From Ruminococcus sp. (GTDB taxonomy: Bacteria > Bacillota > Clostridia > Oscillospirales > Acutalibacteraceae): 7,268 bases of DNA. Both the position numbers and the translations under genes were made by a program. Positions within the stretch are counted from its first letter, which is position 1. Every line of letters starts with the position of its first letter. The stretch spans positions 1 through 7,268 of the forward strand of contig SFGA01000055.1 of the NCBI GenBank assembly GCA_004556705.1, written 5' to 3'. Below, in pieces: positions 1-5,024 of this stretch. The notes beneath the pieces are model-generated. The model had not been told where the DNA came from and did no database searches. It saw only the letters and a list, made by a program, of their open reading frames with translations.

Positions 1-99
1 AAAAACTTGGAAAATGAAGTGAAAACAAGTCACATTTCCTCTAAAATCCCTTGTCTGTTTATAGCATCGTCTGTTATTATGCCTATCCACCCCCACAAA
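1..99. repeat. Terminal direct repeat marking circular closure
   Basis: Bases 1-99 are identical to bases 7170-7268. An exact repeat at both ends of a contig is the usual sign of a circular molecule assembled with a fixed overlap, so the replicon should be 7169 bp. The repeat belongs to the region upstream of the replication origin and carries no gene. A real terminal repeat of a linear element is the alternative, but nothing else suggests a linear element. Confidence 0.93.
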
Positions 100-134
100 A
101 CGACCTTAATTACAAGCACTTAAGACACTTGTTT

Positions 135-156
135 ACCTACTCTTTTAGCGTTATAT
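135..156 (+). repeat. Iteron 1
   Basis: First copy of the 22-base iteron, beginning ACCTACTCTTTTAGCG and ending TTATAT. It is identical to the copy at 193-214 and starts 23 bases before iteron 2, about two helical turns, so bound initiators would lie on nearly the same face. Confidence 0.85.
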
Positions 157-157
157 T

Positions 158-179
158 ACCTACTTTTTTAGCGTTGCTT
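158..179 (+). repeat. Iteron 2
   Basis: Second iteron, beginning ACCTACTTTTTTAGCG. It differs from the other two at one base in the T-run and in the last bases (TTGCTT instead of TTATAT). The 13-base gap before iteron 3 contains a C-rich degenerate partial copy. Confidence 0.82.
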
Positions 180-192
180 ACCCCCCTTTTTA

Positions 193-214
193 ACCTACTC
201 TTTTAGCGTTATAT
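193..214 (+). repeat. Iteron 3
   Basis: Third iteron, identical over all 22 bases to iteron 1. It starts 35 bases after iteron 2. A fading partial unit (ACTACTTTGTTATA) follows directly, then the inverted GTAGGT at 235-240, which may be an initiator site used for autoregulation. Confidence 0.85.
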
Positions 215-258
215 ACTACTTTGTTATAAAAAATGTAGGTTATGAAAAATAAAAAACA

Positions 259-266
259 TATCTTTG
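259..266 (+). promoter_or_regulatory. Promoter -7 box of the replication gene
   Basis: TATCTTTG matches the Bacteroides -7 consensus TAnnTTTG exactly. I see no good -33 TTG 19-21 bases upstream. Transcription from it would begin around 273, before the ATG at 297. The open frame could formally start at the TTG inside this box (264-266), but that codon would lie upstream of the transcript, which supports the ATG at 297. The inverted iteron half at 235-240 lies just upstream, where bound Rep could repress. Confidence 0.55.
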
Positions 267-296
267 CCGTATATCCACTCTAAAAATAGCAGAGAT

Positions 297-1388
297 ATGC
301 CAAGAAAAAAAGGAATAACAGTACCTATCACAACCCAAAACAAAGATGTGACAACCACATTTAAGTTTGTTTTCGGCCATCATCCTGATATATCAGTAGA
401 CGAACAAAGGGTTTTAGCCAGGATCCTTGAATTTGCAAGCCTCGAACTGCAAGGAAAGCTTATGAAAGACGAGATACACAGATTCAAGCGTTCCGAATGG
501 GGTGCTGTAAACATGGAATTAAATGTAAAAGATTTCATGCTTAGTAGCGAAGGATGGTCTCATGAATATGTTCAAGGCATGCTTAACAGACTATCCAGAC
601 GCTTTTTTACTTATGAAGACGATAAAGTATGGACACAAGCAACCTATATTGCAGAGCCTTTTTATGAAAAAGGGACTGGCAGAGTAACATTTACCGTACC
701 AAAGCTTATGTGGTGGGCCATGAAAAACTTTGTAGGAGGTTACCGGGAATTTGAACTGAACAAAGCTTTAGCACTACCAACCACATATAGTTTTAGGTTT
801 TATCTGCTAATGAGCGGACAGAAAAAACCGTTTGAATTTAGTATTGAAAAGCTTTTTGAATGGCTTGCAATACCACTTAAAGATACAGCTATTCTCGATA
901 AGGATGGAATGCCTAAAATTGTAAAAGCTGCATATAGGGATAAAAACGGCAAATTCCGCATAGACAACATCGAAGCTAAGGTAATAAAACCTGCAAAAGA
1001 AATATTGGACAAGACTTGTCCATACACGTTTGACTACACAAAAATCAAGGAAAACGAACGCAATCCAAGAAGTCGAGTGATAGGATTCAGGTTTTACCCT
1101 GTTTATCAGCCAAAATACCGAGATCAAGAACTTGAAAAGAAAGAACTACTTATTCAAATACCAGGAAAGGCTCTTCTTGATAAAGAGATATACAACTATC
1201 TAACTACACAAATAGGATTTACCAAAGAAGAAGTCAACCGGAATAAGGAAATCCTCATAGAAGCCCAAAGAATCATACCAGATTTGGTTTATGAACTGTC
1301 ACTTCTGAAGGGAAAATCAAGGGACAAAAAGAACCCCAAGGGATATATAATAAACGCACTGAAGGGAAAAATAAAAGACAAGGAATAA
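297..1388 (+). CDS. Replication initiator protein, Rep_3 (RepB) family
   Basis: Plasmid replication initiator of 363 residues. It should bind the iterons at 135-214, open the origin and recruit host replication proteins. The N-terminal half carries the first winged-helix region, including a stretch like FKFVFGHHPDISVDEQRVLA. The middle has the second, typical of Rep_3 proteins: LPTTYSFRFYLLMSG, then FSIEKLFEWLAIP, then IEAKVIKPAKEILDKTCPYT, matching the family pattern of a conserved Tyr-Ser-Arg helix followed by an L/IxxxVIKPAxxEI helix. The C-terminus is Lys-rich and variable. I chose ATG 297 over the TTG at 264 because the TTG lies inside a consensus -7 box. Its stop codon TAA (1386-1388) supplies the first bases of the next promoter's -7 box. 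Family assignment is firm; subgroup is not determined. Confidence 0.92.
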   Translation: MPRKKGITVPITTQNKDVTTTFKFVFGHHPDISVDEQRVLARILEFASLELQGKLMKDEIHRFKRSEWGAVNMELNVKDFMLSSEGWSHEYVQGMLNRLSRRFFTYEDDKVWTQATYIAEPFYEKGTGRVTFTVPKLMWWAMKNFVGGYREFELNKALALPTTYSFRFYLLMSGQKKPFEFSIEKLFEWLAIPLKDTAILDKDGMPKIVKAAYRDKNGKFRIDNIEAKVIKPAKEILDKTCPYTFDYTKIKENERNPRSRVIGFRFYPVYQPKYRDQELEKKELLIQIPGKALLDKEIYNYLTTQIGFTKEEVNRNKEILIEAQRIIPDLVYELSLLKGKSRDKKNPKGYIINALKGKIKDKE

Positions 1389-1412
1389 CTTTGATTATGT
1401 TACACAATCAAA
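1386..1412 (+). promoter_or_regulatory. Promoter -7 box with overlapping inverted repeat, copy A
   Basis: TAACTTTG (1386-1393) is an exact TAnnTTTG box whose TAA is also the stop codon of the replication gene. It overlaps a perfect inverted repeat, TTTGATT (1390-1396), nine bases, AATCAAA (1406-1412). The same 27-base element recurs at 6076-6102 with 24 of 27 bases identical. I see no matching -33 box here. It should drive the gene at 1426, and the inverted repeat could be an operator for a plasmid-encoded DNA-binding protein. Confidence 0.55.
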
Positions 1413-1425
1413 AAAGAATAAGAAT

Positions 1426-1611
1426 ATGAAAGAAGGTGATTTGGTAATGGTTTCAGCAGAAGCAACAGGCTTAGGAAAGCCAATGGAAGCAGTTATAGAC
1501 AAGATTGAGATATTCATGGGACAAACCCTTGTAACGGTTACTTACACGCAACCTGACGCCTTATCTGGCTTCGGTGGCTGTTTTGTAGATGCACACATAA
1601 CAAAGCAATAA
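1426..1611 (+). CDS. Small hypothetical protein, MKxGDxV type
   Basis: A 61-residue protein of unknown function. It begins MKEGDLVMVSAEATG and alternates hydrophobic beta-like segments (AVIDKIEIF, TLVTVTYTQ) with turns. That pattern, with GDxV near the N-terminus, resembles a small SH3-like or KOW-like barrel, but this is inference. The protein encoded at 2193 starts the same way (MKVGDKVLIS), so the two may be distant relatives. It lies 37 bases after the replication gene, behind its own -7 box and inverted repeat, and 67 bases before the coiled-coil protein gene. No signal peptide or membrane segment is visible. A role in replication or copy control is possible from position only. Confidence 0.6.
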   Translation: MKEGDLVMVSAEATGLGKPMEAVIDKIEIFMGQTLVTVTYTQPDALSGFGGCFVDAHITKQ

Positions 1612-1624
1612 TATATTTTTTGTA

Positions 1625-1650
1625 GAATATGTATATTCCTAAATATATTC
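1625..1650 (+). promoter_or_regulatory. ATATTC palindrome and repeat upstream of the coiled-coil gene
   Basis: GAATAT-GT-ATATTC (1625-1638) is a perfect interrupted palindrome. A further ATATTC follows at 1645-1650, 12 bases after the previous one. The array sits just upstream of the -7 box at 1655-1662. Repeats spaced about one helical turn next to a gene for a ribbon-helix-helix protein suggest an autoregulatory operator. The tract is very AT-rich, so chance repeats are possible. Confidence 0.4.
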
Positions 1651-1654
1651 TTTA

Positions 1655-1662
1655 TATTTTTG
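1655..1662 (+). promoter_or_regulatory. -7 box upstream of the coiled-coil gene
   Basis: TATTTTTG fits TAnnTTTG exactly. Transcription would start around 1669, giving a leader of about ten bases before the ATG at 1679. No TTG lies at the right distance for a -33 box, so the promoter may be weak or depend on the upstream repeats. Confidence 0.4.
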
Positions 1663-1678
1663 TGCCTAAATTATTGAT

Positions 1679-2179
1679 ATGCAAGAGAAAACAAATATAC
1701 AAACATCAACACTAAGAGTACCTAAAAACATACTCGAGGAAATAAAAATATATTGCCGAAAAGCCGGGAAGCCTGTCGGTGAATGGGTTGAAACAGCCTG
1801 GAAATTCATAGAGAAGAATGACTTCGACATCTATGACAAGGAAACAACACCGTTTCTTCCTGTTCCTCCAGACATCGAAAAGGAAAGGAATCAGGTAGAA
1901 GCTTTGTGTATGCTTATGAGCGAGTTTATAACGACACAGAAGCAGATACAGCTTCCGGCTCCAGAACTTATCGCAAAGGCAGCTGAAGAAAAGGTACGTG
2001 CTGAAATAAAAGCTGAAGAACAGGCCAAAGAACTACAGGATCTTCAGGAAGAAAATAACCGATTGCGTAACGAAATCAAAGTTCTACAGGAGTATAAGGA
2101 AAAGGCACACCGGGAACTGTGCCGTGTACGTGATGAACAGAAAACAATAGGGAAAATAAAAGTAAATACAGAACTATAA
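1679..2179 (+). CDS. Ribbon-helix-helix / coiled-coil plasmid protein, unknown role
   Basis: A 166-residue protein. Residues about 9-45 look like a ribbon-helix-helix DNA-binding domain: a short strand (TSTLRVPKNI), a helix (LEEIKIYCRKAG) and a second amphipathic helix (VGEWVETAWKFIEK). A Pro-rich linker (about 56-66) follows. Residues about 98-155 are a long, highly charged helix rich in Glu and Lys with Leu spacing expected of a coiled coil (ELQDLQEENNRLRNEIKVLQ). This architecture fits a dimeric plasmid DNA-binding protein in partition, copy control or transfer; which one cannot be decided here. It starts an apparent operon with the genes at 2193 and 2375. Its last 23 codons and stop recur in diverged form at 2700-2771. 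It has no obvious sequence similarity to the BtgA-like protein beyond the general fold. Confidence 0.75.
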   Translation: MQEKTNIQTSTLRVPKNILEEIKIYCRKAGKPVGEWVETAWKFIEKNDFDIYDKETTPFLPVPPDIEKERNQVEALCMLMSEFITTQKQIQLPAPELIAKAAEEKVRAEIKAEEQAKELQDLQEENNRLRNEIKVLQEYKEKAHRELCRVRDEQKTIGKIKVNTEL

Positions 2180-2192
2180 ATATATCAACAAC

Positions 2193-2387
2193 ATGAAAGT
2201 CGGAGATAAAGTATTAATTTCGCCAGACCTTACCAGACTGCCACAGTGGATATCTGGTACAGTTATAGAGGTCGAGGACAACCCATTTGTAGGGATAGTA
2301 ATATCTGCTGAGACTGAAGACAAGGACGTATATTTCGGTCAGGAAGATTTGTTTAAACCTCAAACAGAAGAAATATGTTTGCCATAA
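2193..2387 (+). CDS. Small MKxGDxV protein overlapping vapD; possible partner
   Basis: A 64-residue protein of unknown function beginning MKVGDKVLISPDLTRLPQWI. Predicted beta segments (GTVIEVEDN, VGIVISAE, DVYFGQEDLF) suggest a compact SH3/KOW-like barrel, by inference. It starts 13 bases after the coiled-coil gene and its 3' end overlaps the start of vapD by 13 bases, so the two are probably translationally coupled. A small gene immediately before and overlapping a ribonuclease gene is the layout of many toxin-antitoxin pairs, and some VapD proteins are known to pair with a small upstream partner (VapX in Haemophilus). This protein could be such a partner, but I recognise no antitoxin motif in it. 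Confidence 0.65.
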   Translation: MKVGDKVLISPDLTRLPQWISGTVIEVEDNPFVGIVISAETEDKDVYFGQEDLFKPQTEEICLP

Positions 2388-2656
2388 GTTTTGACATGGT
2401 TATCTCAGATCTCGAGATATATTACGGTAAACCGTATAACAGAGCCTATTTTGAAATCAAGGAGATATTAAAGCAGAATGGTTTCAGCTGGATACAGGGC
2501 AGTACATACCTTAGTGAAAGTGATGATATGGGCCATGTTGTAAAAGCAATAATGGACTTGTCAAAGATAGACTGGTTTAAGAAATCAGTAAGGGATATCA
2601 GAGGTTATAAAGTAGAGAACTGGTCAAACTTCACTGACATTGTAAGAAATGCATAA
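2375..2656 (+). CDS. vapD: VapD-family endoribonuclease
   Basis: A 93-residue VapD protein. The family has a ferredoxin-like fold related to Cas2, forms dimers and cuts RNA; it is found on plasmids and pathogenicity-associated loci of many bacteria. Diagnostic features are all present: the N-terminus MFAISFD with Asp7 at the position of the conserved catalytic Asp, YNRAYFEIKEILKQNGF (21-37), WIQGSTY (39-45) and WFKKSVRDIR (67-76). Length is normal for the family. The start is set by the conserved M(Y/F)AIxFD. It overlaps the preceding 64-residue gene by 13 bases and is followed immediately by a strong hairpin. Whether it acts as a toxin here is inferred. The gene lies within a segment bounded by two copies of a gene tail (2108-2179 and 2700-2771). 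Confidence 0.93.
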   Translation: MFAISFDMVISDLEIYYGKPYNRAYFEIKEILKQNGFSWIQGSTYLSESDDMGHVVKAIMDLSKIDWFKKSVRDIRGYKVENWSNFTDIVRNA

Positions 2657-2688
2657 AGTATGCGGTGGAAAATTTCCACCACATACTT
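2656..2688 (+). terminator. Hairpin after vapD, terminator-like
   Basis: A near-perfect inverted repeat begins at the last base of the vapD stop codon: AAGTATG-c-GGTGGAAA, one base, TTTCCACC-a-CATACTT. The arms have 15 of 16 positions paired. No clear run of T follows, so it may end transcription inefficiently, protect the 3' end of the message, or be a bidirectional barrier. Confidence 0.6.
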
Positions 2689-2699
2689 ATATCAGAGTT

Positions 2700-2771
2700 C
2701 ACCGGGAACTATGCCGGGTACATGACAAACAGAAAACGATAGGGAAAATAAAAGTAAATACAGAATTGTAA
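2700..2771 (+). pseudogene. Orphan 3' end of a homologue of the coiled-coil gene
   Basis: These 72 bases match the last 24 codons, stop included, of the gene at 1679-2179 (its positions 2108-2179) with 64 of 72 identical. Read in frame it gives HRELCRVHDKQKTIGK and so on, ending in TAA. Seven codons differ; five changes are silent and two alter the residue (Arg to His, Glu to Lys). The bias toward silent changes means this tail evolved as part of a working gene, so it came from a related gene rather than from a fresh local duplication. Similarity stops sharply at 2700, right after the vapD hairpin. It has no start and should not be expressed as protein. Confidence 0.85.
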
Positions 2772-2814
2772 GAACTGCAATCAGAAAACTAAGAATATGA
2801 AGATTTTAATCAGG

Positions 2815-2848
2815 ATGGGAGATTACAAAAAAATAAAGAATCCCCCAT
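2815..2848 (-). terminator. Probable terminator of the toxin operon
   Basis: Inverted repeat ATGGGAGATT (2815-2824) and AATCCCCCAT (2839-2848) with a 14-base loop. Read from the - strand, the single imperfect position becomes a G-U pair, so the stem is complete in that RNA. On the + strand it is an A-C mismatch. This asymmetry, and its place just after the 55-codon gene, suggest it ends the - strand toxin operon. A downstream T-run is lacking, although the loop is U-rich. Confidence 0.5.
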
Positions 2849-2858
2849 TCTAAACACA

Positions 2859-3026
2859 TTATTTCAGCTTCTTTAAAGTAACTACATAAAACATCAAAAA
2901 GCAAATATATGAAATCACCATCAAAATGAATGCAATGAAACCTATTTCGTTTACAACTTTCATATATACGACCAATAGTAATATCAAACTATTAATAGTC
3001 AATAAAATATTAATAAAAAATCTCAT
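2859..3026 (-). CDS. Two-helix membrane protein, candidate immunity protein
   Basis: A 55-codon frame read on the reverse strand: ATG at 3026-3024, TAA at 2861-2859. It begins MRFFINILLTINSL and ends FYVVTLKKLK. Two hydrophobic segments are clear, about residues 3-21 and 28-51, joined by a short polar turn (KVVNE, 23-27), with Lys at the C-terminus; positive charges at both ends predict both termini in the cytoplasm. It starts 12 bases after the stop of the toxin precursor, on the same strand, and a hairpin follows it. A tiny membrane protein directly behind a bacteriocin gene is the classic position and form of an immunity protein. Function is inferred. The clean frame, plausible topology and operon position argue that it is real; the AT-rich sequence favours chance hydrophobic frames and argues for some caution. 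Confidence 0.72.
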   Translation of the reverse strand: MRFFINILLTINSLILLLVVYMKVVNEIGFIAFILMVISYICFLMFYVVTLKKLK

Positions 3027-3038
3027 ACCATTAATTCA

Positions 3039-3683
3039 TTATGAACAAGAAGCAACAAGCCCTGCTAAGGACGCACTATACGAAGCCAACCACCATCCTA
3101 ACCCGGCTAAATTACCTATAGCTACAGCAGACATACAAGAAATAACAGCTCCACCAACACTTATAGCACAGCTAGCACTCATCGCACGAGTTGTGGTAAA
3201 ATTATTATTTATTAGCATTCCACAGTTGTACATATCAAACACAGTTTTCCATTCATCATACGTAAAGTCTATGTATTTTTCGGACAAAAGATTAAAAACG
3301 TCCTCTTTTCCTGCATTTTCCTTATAGAACAAACATGCTTCATACAGTTTTTCATCGACATTATAGTAGTCCAGCACTGTTTCTATATCAGTTCTGCTAT
3401 ACAAGCTCAAAGCATCTTCCAACTGCTTGCTTTCATTTTCAGACAACATATTTTCACTAGAACCAGAAGATAAGCAGTTATTCATGCTCTGATTAACAAA
3501 ATCAAATTCAGACTTAGATAAATTATAAATATCCTCAATCTGAAAATCGATAGACCTAGTTGCAACTTCTGCTTCGTTAGCAAGCGATGTAGAATCCAAC
3601 TCTTCATTAGAACAAGCATTAAATGCGATTAGAGAAACTCCTAAAAATAAAGAAGTACTCAAAATAGATTTGAATCTACACAT
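3039..3683 (-). CDS. bcpT: Lipoprotein toxin precursor, proteolytically activated (BcpT-like)
   Basis: A 214-residue precursor. Residues 1-23 form a lipoprotein signal peptide (basic start, hydrophobic SILSTSLFLGVSLIAFN) with Cys24 as the lipid-modified residue. SNEELD follows, an acidic stretch typical of Bacteroides lipoproteins sent to the cell surface. Residues about 30-160 are acidic and helical, like a propeptide. TTTR166-A167 then precedes a 48-residue hydrophobic, Gly/Ala/Ser-rich end with Cys172, Cys183, Cys213 and a Trp197-Trp198 pair, which looks like a membrane-active peptide. Arg-Ala matches the cut made by clostripain-like (C11) proteases such as fragipain, which activates B. 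fragilis toxin. This design, on a mobilisable plasmid of about 7 kb, fits my memory of BcpT from Phocaeicola, a toxin needing proteolytic activation. I could not compare sequences, so the symbol is provisional. A small membrane protein gene follows 12 bases downstream. Confidence 0.7.
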   Translation of the reverse strand: MCRFKSILSTSLFLGVSLIAFNACSNEELDSTSLANEAEVATRSIDFQIEDIYNLSKSEFDFVNQSMNNCLSSGSSENMLSENESKQLEDALSLYSRTDIETVLDYYNVDEKLYEACLFYKENAGKEDVFNLLSEKYIDFTYDEWKTVFDMYNCGMLINNNFTTTRAMSASCAISVGGAVISCMSAVAIGNLAGLGWWLASYSASLAGLVASCS

Positions 3684-3713
3684 AATAAAAATAATTTAGT
3701 TATTACAACACTG

Positions 3714-3745
3714 TAAATATATCTAATTTACGCAAACAACGCAAA
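3714..3745 (-). promoter_or_regulatory. Promoter of the toxin operon
   Basis: On the - strand TTTG (3745-3742) is followed after exactly 20 bases by TATATTTA (3721-3714), close to the -7 consensus TAnnTTTG. Transcription would begin around 3707, leaving a leader of about 24 bases before the toxin ATG at 3683. The -33 region is part of a short direct repeat (GCAAACAAC / GCAAATAATC, 3732-3750), which may be incidental. Confidence 0.5.
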
Positions 3746-4124
3746 TAATCGTATAAATTTAACACTAAAAATTTATATATATAATCATTTTGATACAATT
3801 CAAACAAAATTCCATTAAAAATATCAATCTTATATAAGTAATTAATAGAAGAACAATAGCACACAACAAAACATTATTTTTTCACAAAACACTTTTCATA
3901 TTTCAAAGTAAGTCAAAGAATGTTCATATTATACCCTAAGGGGTGGTATGTATCCAAGGGATACCCCTTAATCCCATGCGTCATAGCGCTTGACACTATG
4001 GCTTTCCCCAAAATATGTACCAAGAAAAAAATAGAAAGCTTATGGCAAAGACAAGTATCAACGTAAGAGTCTGCAACATCGGCAGCGCAAAATGACACAA
4101 AGAACCATATATTCAACTCTAAAT
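3746..4124. other. Gene-poor spacer between toxin and mobilisation operons
   Basis: About 380 bases without a clear gene. From 3746 to about 3910 it is extremely AT-rich and I see nothing specific in it. From about 3930 to 4000 it holds nested inverted repeats on higher-GC sequence. A 27-codon hydrophobic frame on the - strand (3996-4079) is too short to call as a gene with confidence. Being downstream of the relaxase, the stretch probably contains the 3' untranslated region and terminator of the mobilisation operon. Confidence 0.6.
3937..3970 (-). terminator. Nested hairpin downstream of the relaxase gene
   Basis: TAAGGGGT (3937-3944) pairs with ACCCCTTA (3963-3970). Inside, GTATCC (3950-3955) pairs with GGATAC (3959-3964) around AAG, giving two alternative folds that share bases. 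A smaller repeat, CATAG / CTATG, lies at 3982-4000. The place, about 155 bases after the relaxase stop, suits a transcription end for that operon, but there is no T-run and a role in transfer or replication is also possible. Confidence 0.4.
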
Positions 4125-5024
4125 TTACATACCCATTCCAACCCCCCGGCTTCTTTTCCTTGGCTGGTCGAGTTCCTCCTCCTGTTGCTTCTTTCGCTGC
4201 GGTGCCTGGTTGATTTCCGGAACTTGGGAAATACTGTTTCCCTGTTGTTGGATCTCTTCCCGGCCTTGTTCCTGGTGCTGTTCCTGAAGGCTCCGGCTCC
4301 ATTCGGCCTTCATTCTCTCCAGACGCTCATGGTTCACACGTTCCGCCCACTCCTTCATCTGGAAGATTTCTTTCGGGCTTCCGTTCTTCATGGTATTGAG
4401 ATAGTCGAATGTCTGTTCCGGAGCCCGGTCATACCCTGTGCGCTTATCAAATGAAGATTCACACTTTCGGAAAAAATCTGTCCTGTCAAAACCTCCCTTC
4501 ACGTTTCCGCAGTTCTTCTTCCCGGTGTGGTTGGTCTTTGGGCTTAGCTTCCTGGTGTTGCTCCTGTCCTTCCGGCTGACGATGATATGTGCGTGCATGT
4601 CGTACCGGTCGGCTCCCTTCCTCTCGAAATGGATCTTTCCGTAATACTCGATATCCTCTTTGTTCAGGCCTTTTCCGAACCCTTCCGCATAGTGCTGCAT
4701 CACATCATCACGCACATACTTTCTCATGGCTTCAGCCTGTTCCTTCTCTGTCTTGCCCATCTGCTCCAGTTCCCGGCTGGAAGGACTTACCGTGATCACA
4801 TAGAACTTTGCATCGTTCCGGCTTAATTTTGCCTTATTGTTGTCTATCTTAAAGGTTACTTCCTGCGCACTTATGTAGTCACGTGAGTTGTTGAAGAACG
4901 GCTGCACCTCCCGGCCGTTCTTCATGCGCTCCAGATCCTCATGCTGGAGATAGGTCGTTACTCCTGTGCAGCTCCCTGTATTGGCATAGGTTCCGGAACC
5001 GCCACCCTGTATCTTTATGTTCAT
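4125..5024 (-). CDS. Relaxase / mobilisation protein, BtgB-like (DUF5712-type)
   Basis: A 299-residue mobilisation protein expected to nick the transfer origin and stay bound to the cut strand while a helper element supplies the conjugation channel. The N-terminus (MNIKIQGGGSGTYANTGSC) is characteristic of a Bacteroidales-specific mobilisation family. Tyr25 in GVTTYLQHED is a candidate nicking tyrosine. H132 together with DMHAHIIVSRKD (142-153, His144 and His146) looks like the three-histidine metal site of relaxases. The C-terminal third (about 225-290) is Glu, Gln and Arg rich and probably disordered. Its ATG overlaps the stop of the btgA-like gene by four bases (ATGA), and a strong ribosome site lies just ahead, so the two are co-translated. 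The relaxase role is well supported by context; the catalytic residues are inferred. BtgB (pBFTM10) is the likeliest relative. Confidence 0.83.
   Translation of the reverse strand: MNIKIQGGGSGTYANTGSCTGVTTYLQHEDLERMKNGREVQPFFNNSRDYISAQEVTFKIDNNKAKLSRNDAKFYVITVSPSSRELEQMGKTEKEQAEAMRKYVRDDVMQHYAEGFGKGLNKEDIEYYGKIHFERKGADRYDMHAHIIVSRKDRSNTRKLSPKTNHTGKKNCGNVKGGFDRTDFFRKCESSFDKRTGYDRAPEQTFDYLNTMKNGSPKEIFQMKEWAERVNHERLERMKAEWSRSLQEQHQEQGREEIQQQGNSISQVPEINQAPQRKKQQEEELDQPRKRSRGVGMGM

Larger units (their letters stand above)
83..245 (+). other. Probable replication origin with iterons
   Basis: This AT-rich stretch just upstream of the initiator gene holds three 22-base direct repeats of the form ACCTACTyTTTTAGCGTTrywt. 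They are followed by an inverted GTAGGT (235-240), the complement of the iteron start. A C-rich degenerate copy (ACCCCCCTTTTTA) begins near 180. CTATCCACC at 83-91 matches the DnaA box TTATCCACA at 7 of 9 positions. Iterons next to a Rep_3 gene are the standard arrangement of iteron-controlled theta plasmids, where the initiator binds them for replication and copy control. The exact limits of oriV are inferred. Confidence 0.82.

Noticed and set aside
53..84. Direct repeat GTCTGTT at 53-59 and 69-75
   Set aside because: Only seven identical bases with loosely similar flanks; may be part of the origin, but too weak to list.
135..214. Possible CRISPR array
   Set aside because: Only three 22-base units with spacers of 1 and 13 bases, no cas genes; the arrangement is that of iterons.
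2375..2656. Cas2, suggesting a CRISPR remnant
   Set aside because: The ferredoxin-like fold is shared, but WFKKSVRDIR and QGSTY are specific to VapD and there are no other CRISPR components.
2797..2853. 18-codon + strand frame (MKILIRMGDYKKIKNPPF) after the orphan gene tail
   Set aside because: Very short, lies across the hairpin that probably ends the opposite operon, and shows only a weak likeness to the MKxGD proteins. It could be the remnant of a gene that followed the lost homologue, but this cannot be supported.
2926..3327. 133-residue + strand frame over the toxin region
   Set aside because: It runs antisense to the toxin C-terminus and the small membrane gene, has no family resemblance and begins in the middle of a better-supported operon.
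3913..4302. 129-residue - strand frame overlapping the relaxase end
   Set aside because: Its first half is a shifted reading of the relaxase coding sequence; the second half has no recognisable domain and no own promoter.
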